Source of the DNA: Kiloniellaceae bacterium
GTDB lineage: Bacteria; Pseudomonadota; Alphaproteobacteria; Kiloniellales; J153
Direction: 5' to 3'
DNA length: 64,000 nucleotides
NCBI GenBank assembly: GCA_021776175.1
Contig: JAJFGJ010000034.1
Coordinates: 62,001-126,000, forward strand
The notes under the pieces are model-generated. The model was not told the origin of the DNA and did not search any database. It was given only the letters and a program-made list of their open reading frames with translations. Shown one piece after another: positions 63,569 to 64,000 of the stretch. A program made the translations under genes and the position numbers. The number at the start of each line of letters is the position of its first letter. Position 1 is the stretch's first letter.

Positions 63569-64000
63569 GTGACGGCGCCAGTTACAGACCCGGCGACGAT
63601 CCTGGAGACTGGGCGCTTACGGCTTTATCCACCCCAACTGGAGGATCTGGAGGCACGCGCGGCCATGAACTGCGATCCGGCGGTCATGCGCTATATCGAC
63701 CCGGCCCCGAAGGATATTGAGGCGGAACGGAGCAGACTTCGGGAAGTTATCGTGGGCCAGGACGGTCCGGCCGGATCGTTCTGGCACGTGGAAACGAGGG
63801 CCAAACCGGGGTTTCTCGGCTGGTGCGGCCTCTTTGCCTTGGAGGATAGCGGCCTGATCGAAATCGGATACCGCTATATCCGGGCCGCTTGGGGTCAAGG
63901 TATTGCGACCGAGGCGGCCCGCGCCGTCCTCGATCACGGGTTTCGGGTTCTTAAGATCGACCCCATCGTGGCGGTTGCCGATCCCGAAAACCGGGCCTCG
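63569..64000 (+). CDS. GNAT family acetyltransferase (3' truncated)
   Basis: The first 144 residues of a RimJ/RimL-type GNAT N-acetyltransferase. It begins at GTG 63569 and reads ETGRLRLYPPQLEDLEARAAM, VMRYIDPAP, FLGWCGLFALEDSGLIEIGYRYIRAAWGQGIATEAARAVLDHGF and then IVAVADPENRAS at the window edge. The acetyl-CoA binding loop (WGQGIATEA) is present, so it is likely active if complete. The C-terminal part lies outside the window. Target unknown. Confidence 0.85.
   Translation, partial: MTAPVTDPATILETGRLRLYPPQLEDLEARAAMNCDPAVMRYIDPAPKDIEAERSRLREVIVGQDGPAGSFWHVETRAKPGFLGWCGLFALEDSGLIEIGYRYIRAAWGQGIATEAARAVLDHGFRVLKIDPIVAVADPENRAS

Overview
The window is high-GC chromosomal DNA from an alphaproteobacterium, most likely in or near the Rhodospirillales. 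The evidence is gene content and order: mutS, glnD, murJ and trpS are clustered; ubiB-ubiE lie divergent to mutM; and mutM, a small secreted protein, an enoyl-CoA hydratase, rpsT, dnaA, dnaN, recF and gyrB follow in series. A MipZ-type division ATPase, a bactofilin, TypA, Nth and a DUF2244 protein fit the same placement. I saw no tRNA, rRNA, CRISPR array, prophage or complete insertion sequence. Both ends cut a gene: mutS at base 1 and a GNAT acetyltransferase at base 64000.

1-13 kb: the mutS 3' end, a convergent molybdopterin oxidoreductase, a lipoprotein, glnD, murJ and trpS. The glnD-murJ junction is disturbed. A low-GC membrane protein gene, a frameshifted second copy of the murJ 5' end and an oppositely oriented MmgE/PrpD gene lie between them. 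A cytochrome P460 gene and a divergent HxlR regulator follow, with a perfect palindrome just before the regulator. 13-20 kb: a TSUP permease/TIGR02186/UspA operon, ubiquinone genes (ubiB, ubiE), mutM with an unusual zinc finger, and an enoyl-CoA hydratase.

20-31 kb: the replication block rpsT-dnaA-dnaN-recF-gyrB, then a class A penicillin-binding protein. The 681-bp rpsT-dnaA gap holds two hairpin/T-tract elements. Next comes an unusual protein joining an N-terminal TerB-like region to a MipZ ATPase. 31-40 kb: VOC protein, YgjP-like metallopeptidase, an Ada-type methyltransferase without its metal-binding domain, a LysR regulator, and a complete glycerol-3-phosphate importer (ugpBAEC) followed by a GpdQ-like phosphodiesterase. 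Together these suggest uptake and breakdown of glycerophosphodiesters.

40-50 kb: late cobalamin genes (a divergent cobD-like gene, cobC, cobS, cobT), a SYLF protein, an ABC-2 exporter, a degenerate EAL-like protein divergent from a PPP-type phosphatase, and the spermidine pair speD-speE, whose leader holds a 33-bp tandem repeat. 50-64 kb: a secreted crystallin-like protein, yciB, an AEC transporter, ampG, typA, a PfkB kinase, a HEPN/MNT toxin-antitoxin pair with an enlarged antitoxin, an EI24 protein, a bactofilin, a lipoprotein, an ASCH protein, nth, DUF2244 and the truncated GNAT gene.

Most of the window is core chromosome. The parts that look accessory or unusual are 6.6-9.4 kb, the TerB-MipZ gene, the HEPN/MNT locus and the speD leader. 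All functional calls rest on motifs and remembered family resemblance; no database search was possible.
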